Shown: positions 53,421 to 62,801 of the stretch, piece by piece
Position numbering within the stretch: position 1 is the stretch's first letter
Layout of the letters: each line of letters begins with the position of its first letter
Assembly: GCA_963726005.1 (NCBI GenBank)
Contig: CAVSAT010000004.1
Coordinates: forward strand, 620,001-684,000
Origin: Bog-473 sp963726005
GTDB lineage: Bacteria; Actinomycetota; Acidimicrobiia; Acidimicrobiales; RAAP-2
Direction of reading: 5' to 3'
DNA length: 64,000 nt
Made by a program: the position numbers and the translations under genes
Notes under the pieces: generated by a model
Seen by the model: only the letters and a program-made list of their open reading frames with translations
Told to the model about the DNA's origin: nothing
Databases searched by the model: none

Positions 53421-54335
53421 TTGGCATACCCTGGACCAACGACGATTGCACGGATTCCATTCGAGGGCGCTTTCCCGGAGCGACCGACGGAATTCGTCCA
53501 TGACCTGCACCTCGATCCACGCCTGACCCTCGACGCGGTCGCAGATCTCGCAGACCGGCTGGGACGTCGATCGGTGATCTATGACACCGCCGAGCAGCCT
53601 CTCCTGGTTCCATACGGGGGACCACCTCGGGGTGCCCTGGCCCGACCCGGCGACGTCATACGCAGCATGAGCAGCGCCAACGCCTGGCTCACCCTGCTGA
53701 ATGTGGAAGATGATCCCGATTTGGCCGAACTGATGAACACGATGCTGGACCAACTCGAGTCGTGGATGAGCGTCAAGCAGGGCAAGATGCGGAATCGGGC
53801 GGCATTCGTCTTTGTCTCGTCACCGAACTCCGTCACGCCGGCCCACTTCGATATCGAGCACAGCCTGTTGATGCAGGTCAGAGGTAGCAAAACCGTCAGC
53901 GTCGGGCACTACCCGAGCGATGCGGTACGCCGCCACGAGATCGACAGGTATTGGGACGGCTCCCACGGCCGGATCGAGGCCCTGCCCGAGGAGGCGGCCA
54001 CGTATACCCTGACTGCCGGGCGTGGGGTGTACATACCGGCCGGCACGCCGCACTGGGTGCACAACGGACCCGATATCTCACTGTCGGTGACTCTCACGTA
54101 CTTCACCGCTGCCACGGTGCGCGAGAACTGCATTGAGGACTTCAACTCCCTGGCTCGTCGGGTGCACGTGCACCCACGGCCACCGGGGCGTTCCGTCGTT
54201 GTCGACGCGGCCAAGTTGGCCGCCATGGGCGTCTGGGTCATCGGAAGACGCCTACGGTCGGCTATGGCTCAAGCGTTGGATCGGGACGGTCAAGGCCCTC
54301 CCGACGGATCGGGCTACCGGGTAGAGGGAAGTTAG
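53421..54335 (+). CDS. Cupin/JmjC-like protein with HxD...H metal triad (copy B)
   Basis: A 304-residue homologue of 45189-46064. It keeps His142 and Asp144 (VTPAHFDIEHSLLMQ) and His211 (PAGTPHWVHNG), so the metal site is intact and the gene is probably functional. The TTG start at 53421 has GGAGG eight bases upstream. In copy A the cupin gene lies after the GT4 and GT2 genes; here it comes before the GT4 gene on the opposite side of the core. The C-terminus has a few more residues than copy A (GQGPPDGSGYRV). Confidence 0.7.
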   Translation: MAYPGPTTIARIPFEGAFPERPTEFVHDLHLDPRLTLDAVADLADRLGRRSVIYDTAEQPLLVPYGGPPRGALARPGDVIRSMSSANAWLTLLNVEDDPDLAELMNTMLDQLESWMSVKQGKMRNRAAFVFVSSPNSVTPAHFDIEHSLLMQVRGSKTVSVGHYPSDAVRRHEIDRYWDGSHGRIEALPEEAATYTLTAGRGVYIPAGTPHWVHNGPDISLSVTLTYFTAATVRENCIEDFNSLARRVHVHPRPPGRSVVVDAAKLAAMGVWVIGRRLRSAMAQALDRDGQGPPDGSGYRVEGS

Positions 54336-54553
54336 GCCCGCCGTGAAGGCTCCGATTCGTCGGCACCGGGTTCTGTCCCGGTTGTGGCCTCCGCTCCGTC
54401 CATGTCGTGTTGGCCAGTTGGATATCCCCAGTTCAAAAGGGGTGATGTCCTCTCAGTGCAACGCCGCCTGCCCAGGGGTTTCCTGAAAGATTTCCAAAGG
54501 GCTTGCCGAGCGTCGCCCAAGGGGAAACGACGAAGGCCGAGCTGGGTCGGGCG

Positions 54554-55768
54554 TCAGGCGGGAAGCGGGCGCCCCGCCACCAGGGCGGTGTAGAGCTCCT
54601 CGATCCGCCCCACCACCGCGGACGCAGTGAACGAGCGCGCCCGCGTGCTTGCCGCCTGGCCCATGGCAGAGGCTCGTTGGGGGTCGTCGAGGACGGTCGA
54701 CAGCGCCGTGGAGAGCGCGACGGGATCCCCTGGGGGGACGAGGAGTCCTGTGACGCCATCGTCCACGAGGTCGATTATCCCCCCACTGGCAGCCGCCACG
54801 ACCGGCCGGCCGACGGCCATTGCCTCGAGGACCACGGTCGGGCAGCAGTCCTGCACGATCGAGGGAACAACCACGACACTGGCCGTCCGCATGAGGTCGA
54901 TGACCGACGGGTGGTCGAGCAATCCGCGCAGCTCCACTTGGCCCGAAAGATCGAGAGGCGTGTCGTCGAGCACCCGTCCGGCCAGCACGAGGCGGGGAAG
55001 GCCGCCGAGTCGTCGGTGTGCCTCGAGCAGCACTTCTATGCCCTTGTCCCGACTCAGTACTCCGGCGAAGACGATCGGCCCATCAGGATTCGGGGCAGGC
55101 TCGTTCACCAGAAGGTCGTCGGGGATAAAATTCGGGATGACCACATAGGGACTCCGTCCAGGTAGCCCGGTGTTGACCGCTACGACCGAGCTGACCGGGA
55201 TGAAGGCGTCCAGATGTCTGGTGCGTGTGCGGCGGGCGAGAGCGTTCGACAGCGCAAGACTCGGGCCGACCACTGGTCCGTACCATGATGACGAACAGCG
55301 GAGGCAGGCAATCGGTGTCGGGCCTGGACAGACGTGATCACCGCCGCGCATTAGTCGCTTGGTGGCGCAGACATGGCTGTACTCGTGCTGGGTCAGCACC
55401 ACCGGCACCCCAGCGTGCCGAGCCGGACCGATAGCCGAGCCGACGCTCCAGTCGTGGGCATGCACGATTTCAAACTTGCCGTCAGCCAGCAGTCGCGCGA
55501 TTGCGCTCCGAAACCCAGGGTCCATGATCGGCATCGCATGCGGCCGCGCCGGGTCGGCGTAGAGACGGGGCAGACGTTGGGCAGTCGTCCGGATGTGGTG
55601 CAGCGGGACAGCCCCGTCGAGAGTCGTTTCAGCAGGACCATCCGTGGCGACGGTGACGACTTCGACGTGATGGCCACGGTCCACCAGGGCGTGCACCAAG
55701 TTTCGAACATGATGCTCTTGCCCACCCGCTATCGGGGGATAGAACTGCGACACCATTAGTACTCGCAC
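54554..55768 (-). CDS. GT4-type glycosyltransferase with cysteine cluster (copy B)
   Basis: A 404-residue paralogue of 39508-40719. It keeps the N-terminal MVSQFYPPIAGGQEHHVRNL, FAGVLSRDKGIEVLLEAH, QDCCPTVVLEAMAVGRPVVA and the cysteine cluster VCPGPTPIACLRCSSSW with the upstream SHVCATKRLM. Full length and intact motifs argue that it is still active. As in copy A it is on the minus strand next to the sulfotransferase, here a pseudogene. ATG 55768 begins the first strand. Confidence 0.88.
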   Translation of the reverse strand: MRVLMVSQFYPPIAGGQEHHVRNLVHALVDRGHHVEVVTVATDGPAETTLDGAVPLHHIRTTAQRLPRLYADPARPHAMPIMDPGFRSAIARLLADGKFEIVHAHDWSVGSAIGPARHAGVPVVLTQHEYSHVCATKRLMRGGDHVCPGPTPIACLRCSSSWYGPVVGPSLALSNALARRTRTRHLDAFIPVSSVVAVNTGLPGRSPYVVIPNFIPDDLLVNEPAPNPDGPIVFAGVLSRDKGIEVLLEAHRRLGGLPRLVLAGRVLDDTPLDLSGQVELRGLLDHPSVIDLMRTASVVVVPSIVQDCCPTVVLEAMAVGRPVVAAASGGIIDLVDDGVTGLLVPPGDPVALSTALSTVLDDPQRASAMGQAASTRARSFTASAVVGRIEELYTALVAGRPLPA

Positions 55769-55889
55769 GATGGGGGTACCCTATGCGGTTACAGCCGCAA
55801 ACCGTTGCCATTGCGCGGAATGACTCGTTCTGGCGCGGAAACACAACGAAACATCAACGGAAATCAAACCTTCGAACGGGATAGGACGG

Positions 55890-56449
55890 ATGCATCATGG
55901 CGGCACATTCCTGCCAGTGCCAGCGAACCTATGGCCGAAAGTGGCCGAGCCGTGGAAGGTCCGGCATGGACATTGCGGAACCGGTGAAATCGATTGGATG
56001 CCTCGTATTTACGACGTAATCGCGCACTCCAATGTCACATGGTTCCACGTCGACAATCCGTATCGAGATCTGCAACCGATTTGCGACCGCACCGGCTGGA
56101 CCGGCGGGGTCGAGGTGTTGCCACCGAGACCCGTGAGACCCTCGTCAATCCGATGAGCGATAGACCGCCTCCGATCGACGCGGCTGCGATATTTTGCCGG
56201 ACTTGGAATCAGTTTGACTTCCAGCAGCAGGTCGAGTCTGATGAGCGTATCCGGGTAATCCACTACGACCGAGCCTGCAATTCTCCGAAGAACATTGCGG
56301 AGGCACTCTCTGACTTGGTGGGAATCGCTCTGCCCGCACCCTCATTCGCTTCGGAGTGCGTCCAGAGTCCCAAGGCTTCGGAGACAGAGCTGCACGCAGA
56401 GATGGACCAGCAAAAGCTGGACTCCTTCGCTGGATGTCCGGAGTTCTAG
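55890..56449 (+). pseudogene. Sulfotransferase remnant (copy B)
   Basis: Two frames together match the C-terminal two thirds of the sulfotransferase at 40862: first DNPYRDLQPICDRTGWTGG, then TRETLVNPMSDRPPPIDAAA and VESDERIRVIHYDRACNSPK, up to SFAGCPEF beside SFAGLPEI in copy A. The N-terminal P-loop GCQRSGTTML is missing and the frame changes near 56120. The gene has therefore lost PAPS binding. The deacetylase begins 11 bases after its end, as in copy A, showing that the layout was kept while this gene decayed. Confidence 0.8.
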
Positions 56450-56460
56450 AGCGGATCGGC

Positions 56461-57378
56461 ATGAAGTCCGCTGATTGCCGTATTCTCTTTTATCACCGGA
56501 TTGCTGAAGGTGTCGACGACCCCTTTACTCTCTGCGTGACCCCAGCCAGATTTGCTGCGCATCTCGACGAAATTGGTCGGTATGGTGAGCCATCGACGCT
56601 CGCCGAACTGTCTCTGCCGTCGCTCCGGCCTCGGATCGTCGTGACCTTCGATGATGGGTACGCGGACAATCTGATGAACGCAGTGCCGATTGCAGAAGCA
56701 AAGGGAGTTCCAATTACCATCTTCGTGACAAGCGGTGTGCTTGGCAGCCAGAACGGGTTCTGGTGGGATCGCCTGGGCACGCTTCTACGTTCGCGTCCAT
56801 CTGCAATCAACCAGATCACTCTGCCGGCAGGTGATGGAACCGTGCGCGTCAGGCTCGGCTCGTCTTGGAGTTGGAGGGACCTCCAGTCGGTGCGTCGCCA
56901 CCTACTGCCGCTTCCGGTGACGGAGATCCACCGGGTCCTCGACGCCGTCTCGGAGCAATGGGGGATTTCCGCTGCACCGCCCCCTGACGCTCGACCGTTG
57001 ACGGGTCCCGAGTTCGTCCAGTTGGCGGCCTCCAACGTGGTGACGATCGGTGACCACACTGTCGACCACGTGCGGCTTCGGGGTCTGGAAGTGGCGGATC
57101 AGCAGCTGACCATCTCTTCCTCAAAGGAGCAACTGGAGCGGTTGAGCGGTCAGGTGGTCTCACACTTCGCCTATCCCTATGGGGGCATGGATGCTTTCGA
57201 CGATCACTCGGTCGAGGCTGTGCGCTCGGCCGGCTTCGAAACAGCGTGCACGACCGTCCCGGGCAACGCCAGCACCACGTCGGACCCGTTCCGCCTCCCG
57301 CGCCGCAAAGTAAAGAACTGGAGTCGACTTCGTTTCAGGCTGGCCCTGGAGCGCTGGAGACTGGCCCCCCGTCACTGA
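56461..57378 (+). CDS. Polysaccharide deacetylase (NodB-type, copy B)
   Basis: A 305-residue paralogue of 41754-42674. Motif 1 is VVTFDDGYADN, motif 2 DHTVDHVRL and motif 3 FAYPYGGMDAFDD, so all catalytic and metal residues are kept. ATG 56461 is the start; the frame runs open into the pseudogene upstream, which is not part of this protein. The next GT4 gene begins 24 bases after its stop. It probably acts on the same kind of sugar as copy A. Confidence 0.88.
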   Translation: MKSADCRILFYHRIAEGVDDPFTLCVTPARFAAHLDEIGRYGEPSTLAELSLPSLRPRIVVTFDDGYADNLMNAVPIAEAKGVPITIFVTSGVLGSQNGFWWDRLGTLLRSRPSAINQITLPAGDGTVRVRLGSSWSWRDLQSVRRHLLPLPVTEIHRVLDAVSEQWGISAAPPPDARPLTGPEFVQLAASNVVTIGDHTVDHVRLRGLEVADQQLTISSSKEQLERLSGQVVSHFAYPYGGMDAFDDHSVEAVRSAGFETACTTVPGNASTTSDPFRLPRRKVKNWSRLRFRLALERWRLAPRH

Positions 57379-57402
57379 CCTCCGAGCTCTCTGCAAAGAA
57401 CG

Positions 57403-58521
57403 ATGAGCCCGGTTCGCGTTGCCATGGTGAGCTCCCGGTACTCACCCTACGTGGGTGGAGTCGAGACTCACGTCCATGAGGTCGCACCAAGGATTGCCGC
57501 AAAGGGACTCGACCTCACGGTGCTCACCACCGACCCCACCGGCGAGCTACCACTGCTGGAACACGAGGGACTGCTGACCGTGCGACGGTATCCCGCGTGG
57601 CCCAGGAGATCTGATCTTTACATCTCACCGTCGCTGGTCCGGCAAATTATGGAGGGAGGCTATGACCTCGTCCATGTGCAAGGTGTGAACAACTTCCTGC
57701 CCCCCATGGCGTTGATGGCTGCGCAACGGTCCGGGATCCCGACGGTGGCGACGTTCCATGGCGGTGGCCATTCCAGCCGCCTGAGAAAGATGGTCAGGCC
57801 GATGCAGTGGCAGGCCATGCGACCTCTGCTCCGCCGGACGAAGGGGTTGGTCGCTGTGTGTCACTTCGAGGTTGACACATGGGCAGGACGACTCGGGCTC
57901 GAACTGGAAAGAATCCGACTTATCCGGAACGGGGCGGAGCCGCTTCCCGTGGGCGCGTCGCCGCCCGAGGTCTCGGGCTCGCCCCTCGTCTGCACGGTCG
58001 GTCGGCTCGATCGGTTGAAGGGACATCATCGCTTGATCGAGGCGATGCCGGCCCTCCTCGATCTGGCGCCCGATGCCCACCTGGCCGTCATTGGTCGGGG
58101 CAGTTTCGAGCACAAACTCCGTGGCCTGGCTTCACGGCTGGGGGTTGAACATGCCGTGACCTTCACTTATTTCGACGACACGCAGCGGGAGGCGCTCGGC
58201 GCGCTCGTACGATCCTGCGACGTCGTGGCCCTGATGAGCGACTACGAGGCGCACCCGGTTGCCGTCATGGAGGCTGTCGGCCTTGGGCGGAAGGTGATCG
58301 TGGCGGACACCTCCGGGCTGTCGGAGCTGGCGGCCGAAGGTCTCGCCGTCCCCGTGCCGGTAGACGCTTCACCACGCGCCCTGGCCCACGCGTTGGCCGA
58401 CGTGGCGCGCCGTCCTGATCCCGTTGCCCCGAATCTGCCGACGTGGGACGACTGTGTGGACAAGCTCCTCGGCCTGTACGGGGAGATCCTTGGCGCGAGT
58501 ATGGAGAGCGGCGCACGCTGA
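57403..58521 (+). CDS. GT4-type glycosyltransferase (copy B)
   Basis: A 372-residue paralogue of 42702-43811 with SSRYSPYVGGVETHVHEV, CTVGRLDRLKGHHRLIEAMP and the donor-site motif SDYEAHPVAVMEAVGLG. All GT-B landmarks are in place. ATG 57403 is preceded by a purine-rich AAAGAA. In copy B no GT2 gene follows; a 295-bp gap leads to the flippase. Confidence 0.9.
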   Translation: MSPVRVAMVSSRYSPYVGGVETHVHEVAPRIAAKGLDLTVLTTDPTGELPLLEHEGLLTVRRYPAWPRRSDLYISPSLVRQIMEGGYDLVHVQGVNNFLPPMALMAAQRSGIPTVATFHGGGHSSRLRKMVRPMQWQAMRPLLRRTKGLVAVCHFEVDTWAGRLGLELERIRLIRNGAEPLPVGASPPEVSGSPLVCTVGRLDRLKGHHRLIEAMPALLDLAPDAHLAVIGRGSFEHKLRGLASRLGVEHAVTFTYFDDTQREALGALVRSCDVVALMSDYEAHPVAVMEAVGLGRKVIVADTSGLSELAAEGLAVPVPVDASPRALAHALADVARRPDPVAPNLPTWDDCVDKLLGLYGEILGASMESGAR

Positions 58522-58816
58522 GCCGATCAACAACTTTCGATCAACAATGGCCCATTCAGTCCGCACGCATCGGGTCGCTTCACGCGCGGGCGGCAGGCGA
58601 CACTTGCAGCACGAACGCCCAGCAGAGCGCGAGCGCCTCGAGGTCACAAAGAAGCCTCACGCTGCGTTGTGAAGGAAAGATCACCGACTACCAGGACTAA
58701 TATCCATCCGTGGCGTGCGGGGATCGCGGGTGTTGCTTGGGAAGTTCGGGCCTGTGAACGGCCGCGCGTCTGCATCACTCGACCGCTCTCGCAGCCCAAA
58801 GGGCGGAACCTCGTTG

Positions 58817-60136
58817 ATGAACTGGTATGGCGGCCGAGAGCCGCATCACATAGCGGAGTTGCGACGCCTCTTCACCACGTTCGGGTATCTCGTCGCCAAC
58901 CAGGGTGCTGTTGCGGTGATCGGGCTGGCCTACTGGGTGGTCGCGACGCATCTCTTTGGTCCGACGGAGGTCGGTCTCTCGGCCGCCGCGGCTTCGACGG
59001 CGTTACTCCTGGCGGCCGTCGGCGCACTCGGGATCCCACTGCTCCTCTTGGCGGAAGTTGAATCCGTCGATGCCACGGAGCGGCGCGTTTTCTTCACGAC
59101 CGGAAACGCAATCGCAGCCTTCGTGGTCCTGATCCTGGCCATCGGCACCATTGTGTTGTCTCCCTGGCTCGGGGACAGCTTACGAATCATCGGTGCAGAT
59201 CCCGTTGCAGCGGCTCTCTTCGTCGTCGGGTCGGTGGCAACCATGGCAGGGCTCACTCTCGACGGTGCGGCGGTCGGACTGCATCGCGGCGCGGTGCAGC
59301 TCTGGCGAGGCAGCCTGAGCTCCGTCTTGAAGCTCGTGTGCGTCGTCGTCCTGGTCCTCGCTTCTACGCGCACCAGCACTGGTCTGATCTTTGCCTGGGC
59401 CATGTCGTTCGTGGTCGCATTCTTCGTTTGCATGCCGATGCTCAGGCTGGAACACAGTCGTACCGGAGAAGGAACGCTGGCTCACCGTCAAGCGCTCGTA
59501 CGCCGGTTTGGCAAACTCTCGCTCCAGCACCACGTGCTCAATCTCTCTATAAGTTCGGTCTATTACATCGTCCCACTGACGGCAACCCTCCTGATCTCAC
59601 CGTCGGACGTCGCCTACTTTTCCGCGGCGTTCTTGCTCGGCTCCGCCATGATGGTCATCCCATACCTGCTCGCCCTCTCTCTGTTCGCAGAGCGCTCGGG
59701 TGACCCCGGTCTCCTCCACCGCAACGTACGACGGACCTTTCCTCTTGGTCTCGCCCTGATTGGCGGAATGATCTTGGTCGTGGAGATCGCTGCGCCATAC
59801 GCCTTGCGTCTCTTCGGTCCTGCCTATGCTGAACACGGAACCACGGCGTTGCGCCTCTTGATCCTGGTGGGACCTGCTTACGTCATTAAAGACCACTACG
59901 TGTCGATCCGCCGAGCCCAGCACCGTATGGCCCACGCCTCCAGCATCATGGCGATCGGGACGGCCGTTGAAGTCGCAGGATCGGCCGTTGGCGGTGCGAT
60001 GTGGGGTCTGAGTGGTATCTGTCTCGGTTGGGTGGTCTCTGCCACCTGCGAGGCGATCTTCCTCCTCGCACCGGTGTTGCATGTCTTCCGTCATACTCCC
60101 GTGGTCGATTCCGAGGCAGCCAATGAATCCGGCTGA
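58817..60136 (+). CDS. Polysaccharide flippase, Wzx/MATE-like (copy B)
   Basis: A 439-residue protein of the same length as the flippase at 38175 and very close in sequence (LRRLFTTFGYLVANQGAVAV beside LRRLFTTFAYLVAKQGAVAV). About twelve membrane segments are visible. ATG 58817 matches the copy A start; a longer frame to 58715 has no membrane character. Its end overlaps the ATP-grasp gene by 14 bases, so the two are coupled. Two flippases suggest that two related glycans are exported, or that one copy is spare. Confidence 0.87.
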   Translation: MNWYGGREPHHIAELRRLFTTFGYLVANQGAVAVIGLAYWVVATHLFGPTEVGLSAAAASTALLLAAVGALGIPLLLLAEVESVDATERRVFFTTGNAIAAFVVLILAIGTIVLSPWLGDSLRIIGADPVAAALFVVGSVATMAGLTLDGAAVGLHRGAVQLWRGSLSSVLKLVCVVVLVLASTRTSTGLIFAWAMSFVVAFFVCMPMLRLEHSRTGEGTLAHRQALVRRFGKLSLQHHVLNLSISSVYYIVPLTATLLISPSDVAYFSAAFLLGSAMMVIPYLLALSLFAERSGDPGLLHRNVRRTFPLGLALIGGMILVVEIAAPYALRLFGPAYAEHGTTALRLLILVGPAYVIKDHYVSIRRAQHRMAHASSIMAIGTAVEVAGSAVGGAMWGLSGICLGWVVSATCEAIFLLAPVLHVFRHTPVVDSEAANESG

Positions 60137-61577
60137 GCCGGTCAACACAGTCAAGGCGACGCGTGCCCGGAAGGGACGCACTCTCGACACCTTGCTCAGC
60201 CATCTTCCTAGAGGTGATCGCCGTCCAACGGCGCCCCCCGCACTCGACCGCGGTCTGCCGGTGCTCGTCGTCCGGGTCGGCCATTACCCGATCCATCACG
60301 GCACGGTCGGGGTGATCCGCACCCTCGGTCGTGCCGGTGTGCCGGTCTACGCAGTGACAGAAGAGGGCGTCACCCCCGCGTCCATCAGTCGGTACCTCAC
60401 TGGCCGAGTGACGCTCTCGTCCGGCGGGGACTCGGACCAGTCGGCCTTGCTCGACCGTCTCGTCGAGGTCGTCGACCGCCTCCCGGCCCGACCGCTGCTC
60501 GTCTGCGCCGACGACCAGGCGGCTGTGCTCGTGGCCGAGGGCGCCTGTGCGCTGGCAGGCAGAGCGATCTGCCCCGCTGTCGCACCGGACCTGCCGCGCC
60601 AGCTTGCCAGCAAGCGCGGGCTCTATGAGATCTGCCGGCGCTTCGGCGTGCCGACGCTCGCCACGTCGTGCGTGAAGACCGGCGACGATCTGGAGGCAAC
60701 CCTGGCGGACCTGACGCTCCCCGTCGTGGTGAAGCAGAACGATCCGTGGAGCCGACTGACCCGCCCCGTGGTGACGGGCACCACGGTGGTGCGCACTGCC
60801 GAAGATGTGAGCCGGCTGCGGGTTGCGTTCGACCGTTGGCCGGGAGGCTCGGACGTGGTCGTGCAGGAGTACCTGCCCGACGACGACGCGGAGGACTGGT
60901 TCGTGCATGGCTATTGCACGGCTTCGTCGGAAGTCGCCCGGATCTTCACCGGCCGGAAGCTCTGGTCGTGGCCGGCACGGGCCGGCGCGACCGCCTACGC
61001 CCGTACGGAGAGGAACGAGCAGATCGAGTGTTCCGTTCGCGAGTTGTGCCGGCGCATCGGCTACAGCGGCATCTTTGACACGGACTGGCGATACGACCGA
61101 AGAACCGGCACCTATCGCCTGCTCGACTTCAACCCTCGGGTCGGGGCCCAATTCCGTATGTTCGAGGACGATCGCGGCGTCGACGTTGTCAGGGCGATGC
61201 ACCTCGACCTCTCCGGGCGCCGGTTGAGCCCCGGCCGCCAGGTCGACGGAGAGCGATTTCTCGCGGAAAACCTGGGTCTTGCGGCCCGTGGGTACTACCG
61301 AGGGGAGCCGCAACCTCCCGAGATCCCGGACGCGCCCACCCGTCTCAGGCTCGCCTGGTTCAGCCCCGATGACCTGCTGCCGTTCATCACCATGGTTGTG
61401 CAACAGGTTGCGGCCTTGGTCCGCCTCCGGCTGAGGGCGGTGCGGTCCCGCTCCGGAACCCTCAGCCGCCGCGTAGACGGGCGGTCACGCCGTCGGCCAC
61501 TCGCGGACCAGCGAAACAGGAGCCGCAGACGAAACGCATCATCGGGCCGAAGGTTGCTGCCGCCGCCAGGCCGCTGA
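60123..61577 (+). CDS. ATP-grasp ligase (carboxylate-amine ligase-like)
   Basis: A 484-residue protein. A Rossmann-like N-terminal domain (LVVRVGHYPIHHGTVGVIRT) is followed by the ATP-grasp domain: LPVVVKQNDPWSR (ATP-binding lysine), VVQEYLPDDDAEDWFVHGY, and RLLDFNPRVGAQFR with the magnesium-binding Asp-x-Asn. Such enzymes join a carboxylate to an amine, so it may attach an amino acid or peptide to a sugar. The C-terminal tail is very basic and overlaps the convergent monooxygenase by 116 bases, so the true end may be earlier. ATG 60123 overlaps the flippase stop. Confidence 0.8.
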   Translation: MNPAEPVNTVKATRARKGRTLDTLLSHLPRGDRRPTAPPALDRGLPVLVVRVGHYPIHHGTVGVIRTLGRAGVPVYAVTEEGVTPASISRYLTGRVTLSSGGDSDQSALLDRLVEVVDRLPARPLLVCADDQAAVLVAEGACALAGRAICPAVAPDLPRQLASKRGLYEICRRFGVPTLATSCVKTGDDLEATLADLTLPVVVKQNDPWSRLTRPVVTGTTVVRTAEDVSRLRVAFDRWPGGSDVVVQEYLPDDDAEDWFVHGYCTASSEVARIFTGRKLWSWPARAGATAYARTERNEQIECSVRELCRRIGYSGIFDTDWRYDRRTGTYRLLDFNPRVGAQFRMFEDDRGVDVVRAMHLDLSGRRLSPGRQVDGERFLAENLGLAARGYYRGEPQPPEIPDAPTRLRLAWFSPDDLLPFITMVVQQVAALVRLRLRAVRSRSGTLSRRVDGRSRRRPLADQRNRSRRRNASSGRRLLPPPGR

Positions 61578-62698
61578 AGAAGAGGCCCGGCACGGTCGAC
61601 TCGAAGCCCCGACTCAGCCGGGGCGATCCCTCCACTGTGGCGACCGAGCCGGCGAGCTCACCCGGGAGGAACCCGAGGGAGTGCAAGTCGACCCGGTAGC
61701 CCGTGGCGGCAATGACGTGATCCACGTCGAGCTGCGAGCGCGTGCCGCCCTGACCGGCGAGGTCCAACCGGACGCCGTCGGCGTGCGGGCCGGCGCCGGT
61801 CACCCTGGTCTGCAGGCGAACGTCGATCCCTTCGAACCGGAGTTTCAGCCACCACGCGCCGAATGGACCGAGGATCTTTTGAACGCCGGCCAGTCGGACC
61901 CGATCAGGCAGGTGCCGGTAGGCCGCCGGGTAGCGCGTGATGAGGAGGTGCGTCCAGCCGCCGCCGAGCTTCGACGGAGGTGTCCGCAACTTGTGAAGGA
62001 AGCTCGGGTCGGCGGGGGGCGGAGGTCCACCCCACAGCAGATCGGGTGATCGGACGAGGAGGTGCACCTCTGCGCCGGACTCTTGGAGCAGCACGGCGGT
62101 CTCGAGCGCGGATTGGCCACGTCCGATCACGGCGACGGTCTTGCCACTGAATCCCGACAGATCGTGGTGATCGCTCGAATGGCTGATGCGCCCGCAGGCC
62201 CAGTCCGCCCCGCTCCCCGCGGTCCGGAGCTCGGGCGGCACGTAGGCGAACGGCGCCGTGCCGACGGCGACAACCACCGTTGCCGACCAGAACCGTTCGC
62301 CGGACGTGAGCTCGACCTCGAATCCGGACGCGACGCGAGTGATGCCGGCGACCTGCTGCTGCTCGAGCTCGGGCACCTCCCGCTCTTGGAACCACCTGCC
62401 GTACTCGATGAAGTCGGCGACCGGAATCGGGATCTCGGCGCCGTCCTTGTCGTAGGGCTCGACTCCGGCGGCCTCGCACCAGTCGCCGATCCCCATCTTC
62501 TGATGCGGCGAGCCGATGCTCGAGTCAAGAGCTGTCGACTTGAGGAACATCCCGATCGGCATGTGCTCGATCCACCCGCCCATCGGGGTGCCGAATGCGC
62601 GGTGCTCGACACCGATTTCTGTCAGGTGCGTGGCGGCGGCGAGGCCGTATGGGCCGGCCGCCGATCACCACCGCGCCCACCTTCTTGCTCGTTGACAC
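61462..62698 (-). CDS. Flavin-dependent monooxygenase-like (FAD/NAD(P)-binding), one frameshift
   Basis: From GTG 62698 the N-terminus reads KKVGAVVIGG, then GPYGLAAATHLTEIGVEHRA in the next frame, a FAD-binding fold split by one base near 62650. The rest is clean: the NAD(P)-binding fold TVAVIGRGQSALETAVLL and the C-terminal DHVIAATGYRVDLHSLGF, the ATG motif of class B flavin monooxygenases and related amine N-hydroxylases. It is about 410 residues long. The partner substrate is unknown; near an ATP-grasp ligase it may oxidise an amino-sugar or amino-acid unit. It is convergent with the ATP-grasp gene. Confidence 0.75.
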
Positions 62699-62801
62699 AG
62701 GGCAGATGATACGTGCCGGACCGGCCCGGCAGGAAATCGATGCTCCATTCGGCGGCGTCTCCGACGCACGTTCCCGTGCGCAGATCGGGACGCAACTTCG
62801 G

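Larger units (their letters stand above)
54554..58521. repeat. Duplicated glycan cassette core, copy B
   Basis: The same four genes as 39508-43811 in the same order and strands, with the sulfotransferase decayed. The flippase lies on the right here (left in copy A) and the cupin on the left (right in copy A). Confidence 0.85.
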
